Shown: in pieces, positions 46,198-48,903 of the stretch
Layout: each line of letters begins with the position of its first letter
Numbering within the stretch: position 1 is the first letter of the stretch
Origin: Paenibacillus terrae
GTDB lineage: Bacteria; Bacillota; Bacilli; Paenibacillales; Paenibacillaceae
DNA: 48,903 nucleotides
Assembly (NCBI RefSeq): GCF_000943545.1
Contig: NZ_JTHP01000053.1
Span: forward strand, 1-48,903
Direction: 5' to 3'
Translations under genes and position numbers: made by a program
Notes under the pieces: generated by a model
What the model was told of the DNA's origin: nothing
The model's input: the letters and a program-made list of their open reading frames with translations, nothing else
The model's database searches: none

Positions 46198-46473
46198 TTG
46201 AGTGGTATAGCAAGAAAGGTAAATAAATACGGGAGAATAACCATACCGATAGAGATTAGAAAACTATTAGATATTGATACGGAGACAGATTTAGAGCTTC
46301 TGGAAATTGAGAATGGAATTTCTCTAACTCGAATTACCGGGAATTCATGTGTGTTTTGTTGTAGTTTAAACCACCTAATAGCATTTAAGAGGAAGGTTAT
46401 CTGTATTCATTGTGCAAAGCAAATTAAGAGAACACCGCTTCCTAATGAAGAAGCTTCAGCTCCCATGAGATGA
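46198..46473 (+). CDS. AbrB-family regulator with zinc ribbon (short form)
   Basis: 91 residues. AbrB domain (RKVNKYGRITIPIEIRKLLD, ETDLELLEIENGISLTRIT) then two cysteine pairs (CVFCC ... CIHC) as in the two longer paralogues, but no C-terminal HTH. TTG 46198 is the start: GAGGAGG lies seven bases before and no ATG is in frame. A terminator follows. It converges on the peptide gene at 46539-46655. It might bind the same sites as its longer relatives or form mixed dimers; this is a suggestion only. Confidence 0.85.
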   Translation: MSGIARKVNKYGRITIPIEIRKLLDIDTETDLELLEIENGISLTRITGNSCVFCCSLNHLIAFKRKVICIHCAKQIKRTPLPNEEASAPMR

Positions 46474-46491
46474 AGCTAATATGGTGAACAG

Positions 46492-46520
46492 AACCGACCA
46501 GCGTAGTGCTGGGTCGGTTT
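46492..46520 (+). terminator. Terminator of the short AbrB gene
   Basis: ACCGACC-AGC pairs with GCT-GGGTCGGT, with one bulged base, and a TTTTGG tail. The peptide gene on the other strand ends 20 bases beyond. Confidence 0.65.
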
Positions 46521-46538
46521 TGGTATCAGTGGGCTTTT

Positions 46539-46655
46539 TTAACCATTACCATTTTGAATCAAAGGTTTAAAAATAGGTTCATGTGCAAGAACTGGCACTA
46601 TAAGCACCAATAACAAACTAGTCGCCAAGCATAATAATGCGATTTTTCTTTTCAT
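46539..46655 (-). CDS. Secreted signalling pre-peptide (38 aa) of an RRNPP pair
   Basis: ATG 46655 with AAAAGGGG nine bases before. The product has a basic start (MKRK), a hydrophobic core (IALLCLATSLLLVLIVPVLA) with a likely cut after VLA, and the mature-looking tail HEPIFKPLIQNGNG. It overlaps the 3' end of the receptor gene by 38 bases in another frame on the same strand, the usual layout of Rap-Phr and related RRNPP pairs. In such systems the C-terminal 5-10 residues are exported, trimmed, re-imported by Opp and bound by the receptor. The active form here cannot be fixed from sequence. Confidence 0.75.
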   Translation of the reverse strand: MKRKIALLCLATSLLLVLIVPVLAHEPIFKPLIQNGNG

Positions 46656-48006
46656 TTGCGTGTACCCCTTTTATAATTTTTTGGTAGTTTGCAGATGTTT
46701 CTGAAGTAGCCATATCTCTAAAACTTTCAAACAACCCTACACACTTAATTATATATGATTTATTATTTATTGAGGCAGATTTTTCCAAGCAAGATATCAA
46801 AAAATCATAACCCCTTGAAAATTTATTTTGATTTAAAAAGTATTCTGTTAATTCGTATAAAAGATAAATTACATACTCCAATATAAGATTTACTGTGCAT
46901 GTCCCTACGGAGAATTGCTGTTGTGTATAAGAATTAATTTCAGACTTAAACTGTTGAAGTATGTGATCTACATTGATATCAAAACGGTTTGCGGCTTGCA
47001 TGATGTTTACTAGTATAGGAAGCAATTCATCTTTGTTAGATTCAATATAGACGAGATATTCAGGAAGGATGCCAATATCTCCAGACAACAGTTTGTTACC
47101 CAAAACATTGGCCCGAGCCCATTCTTGAAAAAGTCCCATCCAATATACAGTCTGTTCATCTGTTTCCTTTACCCAGCTTAAATCTGCGTATGCATAAGTA
47201 TATTGTAGTGCCTGTTCGTAATCTCCTTTCGCTTCAAAAATGCTTGCACGAAGTAACTTTGAATATGCAAGGTAGAAAAATAAGGGACGCTCAGGACTAT
47301 TTTGTTTCTTGTCCTGGTTATCTCTGAAATATTGAGATTGGGCTTTATGCTCCAACTTTTGACTGAACTCCTCCACTTTATCCCATCGTCCTAATGAACG
47401 ATATGTATTTGCTAGATCTTTCAGAGCATCCAGCTGATCCATTATGTTAAGTCGATCCACGTAGGTTTCAAACCGACTAGCGATTTGATACTTTCGTAGT
47501 TGGTCATCCCCTTGACCTATTATAAACAAACGATATTGGCACATTGCCAGCCGTTCAGAGTGTTGATATTTTTCACTGTCAGCAACACATTCGTAAAGCA
47601 TAGCGGCCGCCGCATATTTTCTAGTGTGGAAAGATTCTTCAGCTATTTGAAATAGTAAAGGGCTATATACTAAATGATCCATCAGTAATAGTATTATCTG
47701 TTCTACACAGTTTAACTTATCTAATTCTATGGATCTGCATAACAAAGGGTGAATTCTACGCCAATTCAGCTGGTTTCCAAGCAAATGGTCTTCGATATAC
47801 TGTTCATAGAGATAACCTTCAGGATAGTCTAATACATCGGTAATTGCGTCTAACTGGTGTATAGAGATTGGTTGTTTACCACTGAAAATTGTGCTTACAG
47901 TCCCCTGATTTAGACCCGCCAAATTTCCGAATTTAGACATACTTAGTTGATTTTTTTTCATGTAGTTTTCCATAGCTGTTATAATCGTGGTGATTGAACT
48001 CTCCAA
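46618..48006 (-). CDS. RRNPP-type quorum-sensing regulator (HTH plus TPR)
   Basis: About 462 residues. N-terminal HTH_XRE at residues 12-60 (KKNQLSMSKFGNLAGLNQGT, VSTIFSGKQPISIHQLDAIT). Residues 100-450 are helical pairs of TPR type (AAAMLYECVADSEKYQHSER, DQLDALKDLANTYRSLGRWD, ASIFEAKGDYEQALQYTYAY), the peptide-binding part of RRNPP regulators such as PlcR, NprR and AimR. TTG 48006 is preferred to GTG 48015, because AAAGGAG lies eight bases before TTG and abuts GTG. The 3' end overlaps the pre-peptide gene. It is divergent from the AbrB-type gene at 48250, with a shared 20-bp motif between them. Confidence 0.85.
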   Translation of the reverse strand: MESSITTIITAMENYMKKNQLSMSKFGNLAGLNQGTVSTIFSGKQPISIHQLDAITDVLDYPEGYLYEQYIEDHLLGNQLNWRRIHPLLCRSIELDKLNCVEQIILLLMDHLVYSPLLFQIAEESFHTRKYAAAAMLYECVADSEKYQHSERLAMCQYRLFIIGQGDDQLRKYQIASRFETYVDRLNIMDQLDALKDLANTYRSLGRWDKVEEFSQKLEHKAQSQYFRDNQDKKQNSPERPLFFYLAYSKLLRASIFEAKGDYEQALQYTYAYADLSWVKETDEQTVYWMGLFQEWARANVLGNKLLSGDIGILPEYLVYIESNKDELLPILVNIMQAANRFDINVDHILQQFKSEINSYTQQQFSVGTCTVNLILEYVIYLLYELTEYFLNQNKFSRGYDFLISCLEKSASINNKSYIIKCVGLFESFRDMATSETSANYQKIIKGVHANEKKNRIIMLGD

Positions 48007-48111
48007 AATAACCACTCCTTTAACAATAGCATCGATATCTCACCGCGTTGGTACCAACAAAGTGAACTAGAGTTTCGATGGCAGGTAATCTAGTAACATT
48101 CATCTTGACTT

Positions 48112-48130
48112 AAGTATACCATCTTTTGGA
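48112..48130 (+). promoter_or_regulatory. 20-bp motif, second copy, in the divergent promoter region
   Basis: AAGTATACCATCTTTTGGA, equal to 3126-3145 but for one T. It lies between the RRNPP regulator (start 48006) and the AbrB-type gene (start 48250), so either protein, or both promoters, could use it. Confidence 0.6.
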
Positions 48131-48249
48131 ACTAATATAAATAATTTAAACATTTACTGTAATTTAAACCATTCATTTCGATTCAAATATTTATGTATGG
48201 ATTTTTTTCATGTATAATTACTATTATACATTTGTAAAGGGTGAGTGAT

Positions 48250-48702
48250 GTGAAAAGTACAGGAATGACACGTCCCATAGATACGCTTGGTCGAATTGTA
48301 ATACCTAAAGAAATGAGAACTTCAATGGATTTCAATGTAGGTGACCCTGTCGAAATATTTATGGATCAAGAAACAGGTACTTTGGCTTTCCGGAAGTACA
48401 CCGGTATGTCTTGTAAGATGTGTGGTTCATTAGAGCAATTAACGTATTATAGTGGGAGTTTTCTATGTCTTGCTTGCATACGGGAGATGAAGAGTGAAAC
48501 AAAAACAAACTCTACCCCTAAAAAGGACTCGTCTAATATAATAGCTCCAGAAAAGCGAAATCGTACTTACAAATCGAATCAATTAATGATTAGCAAACTA
48601 AAAGATTTAATGTTGGAACTTCCGGAATTATCACAAATGGAATATGCAAAAATACTTGGCACCTCTCAATCTCGAATTTCTCAACTCAAAAAAATGCTAT
48701 AA
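48250..48702 (+). CDS. Abr B/SpoVT-type regulator with zinc ribbon and C-terminal HTH (second copy)
   Basis: 150 residues, paralogue of the gene at 3256. AbrB domain (STGMTRPIDTLGRIVIPKEM, VGDPVEIFMDQETGTLAFRK), two CxxC pairs (CKMC ... CLAC), a Lys/Asn-rich linker and the HTH end YAKILGTSQSRISQLKKML. GTG 48250 is preferred to GTG 48241 because it matches the paralogue and leaves AAAGGGTGA as a properly spaced ribosome site. The first ~80 residues and the last 25 are strongly conserved between copies while the linker differs. Divergent from the RRNPP regulator. Confidence 0.87.
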   Translation: MKSTGMTRPIDTLGRIVIPKEMRTSMDFNVGDPVEIFMDQETGTLAFRKYTGMSCKMCGSLEQLTYYSGSFLCLACIREMKSETKTNSTPKKDSSNIIAPEKRNRTYKSNQLMISKLKDLMLELPELSQMEYAKILGTSQSRISQLKKML

Positions 48703-48903
48703 ACTCAACTTCGCACATCTAATCCTTTAGAGCAAGAGCCTTGCCCACAGGTTACTTCATCGCAGAGAACAACAGCTGTAACCTGAATGTCATAAGTCAG
48801 CTCCTACAACTGTTTGTCATCATTTAGCTCTGCTACAGCAATACTTATTCTCTTTTAAAGTGGTAGCTTTAGTTCTAAAAAATTGGGCCATAATCTTTTT
48901 TTG

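Noticed and set aside
48757..48787. CAGGTTAC/GTAACCTG hairpin as terminator of the last AbrB-type gene
   Set aside because: Eight-base stem but a long loop and no T run, so support is too weak.

Overview
The window looks like an accessory, transposon-riddled stretch of a low-GC Gram-positive chromosome or large plasmid, most likely from the Bacillales (Paenibacillus/Brevibacillus type). This rests on the AbrB/SpoVT regulators, strong Shine-Dalgarno sites with frequent TTG/GTG starts, a XerS-like recombinase, an IS231-like element, a Tn4430-like Tn3 end and an RRNPP peptide-sensing gene pair. I see no rRNA, tRNA or core housekeeping operon.

Layout. 0-6 kb: a gene cut by the left edge, a decayed TOPRIM/topoisomerase VI-A-like gene, an AbrB/zinc-ribbon/HTH regulator, a cas-less two-spacer type I-C-like CRISPR remnant with a duplicated leader-like block, and an HTH gene broken by a frameshift and a stop. 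6-16 kb: transposon-end-like repeats, a XerS-like tyrosine recombinase, then a minus-strand island of possible defence genes (PIN/DUF4935-like with a late frameshift, a PD-(D/E)XK nuclease, a DUF4365 protein, a zinc-finger protein). 16-24 kb: a graveyard of mobile DNA. It holds an M6-peptidase remnant fused to the 3' end of a Tn3-family transposon, its 38-bp terminal repeat, an IS231-like element against that repeat, an IS3 element with target duplication, a metzincin protease gene interrupted at a ten-C tract, an IS231-derived mini-element inside a second Tn3-type end, and a DUF2325 gene boxed by Tn3-type inverted repeats. 24-30 kb: an ankyrin protein, IS3 and IS30 remnants, and a carrier protein, a YoaP-like acetyltransferase and a condensation-domain scrap suggesting a dead peptide-synthesis locus. 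30-39 kb: an Mrr-type nuclease, an IS4 element with perfect 9-bp target duplication, an RloC-like anticodon nuclease, a YolD-like gene, an orphan TnpC remnant, an HTH protein, a GNAT enzyme, XRE and DinG remnants, and an intact-looking IS630 element. 39-46 kb: small genes, an IS256 element that splits a small gene, a Dam-type methylase and a DUF6884-like protein. 46-48.9 kb: an RRNPP-type receptor overlapped at its 3' end by a 38-residue secreted pre-peptide, flanked by two AbrB-type regulators.

How the parts may connect. Two near-identical AbrB/zinc-ribbon/HTH regulators sit at the two ends of the window, and both carry the same 20-bp sequence about 130 bp upstream of their start codons. The right-hand copy of that sequence lies in the divergent promoter region of the RRNPP receptor. 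A peptide-controlled switch acting on both regulators is therefore a reasonable, untested idea. The RloC, Mrr, PIN, PD-(D/E)XK, DUF4365, Dam and CRISPR pieces suggest a defence-rich integration zone. Very many genes carry single-base lesions, often in homopolymers, so true decay and assembly error must be separated before the pseudogene calls are trusted.
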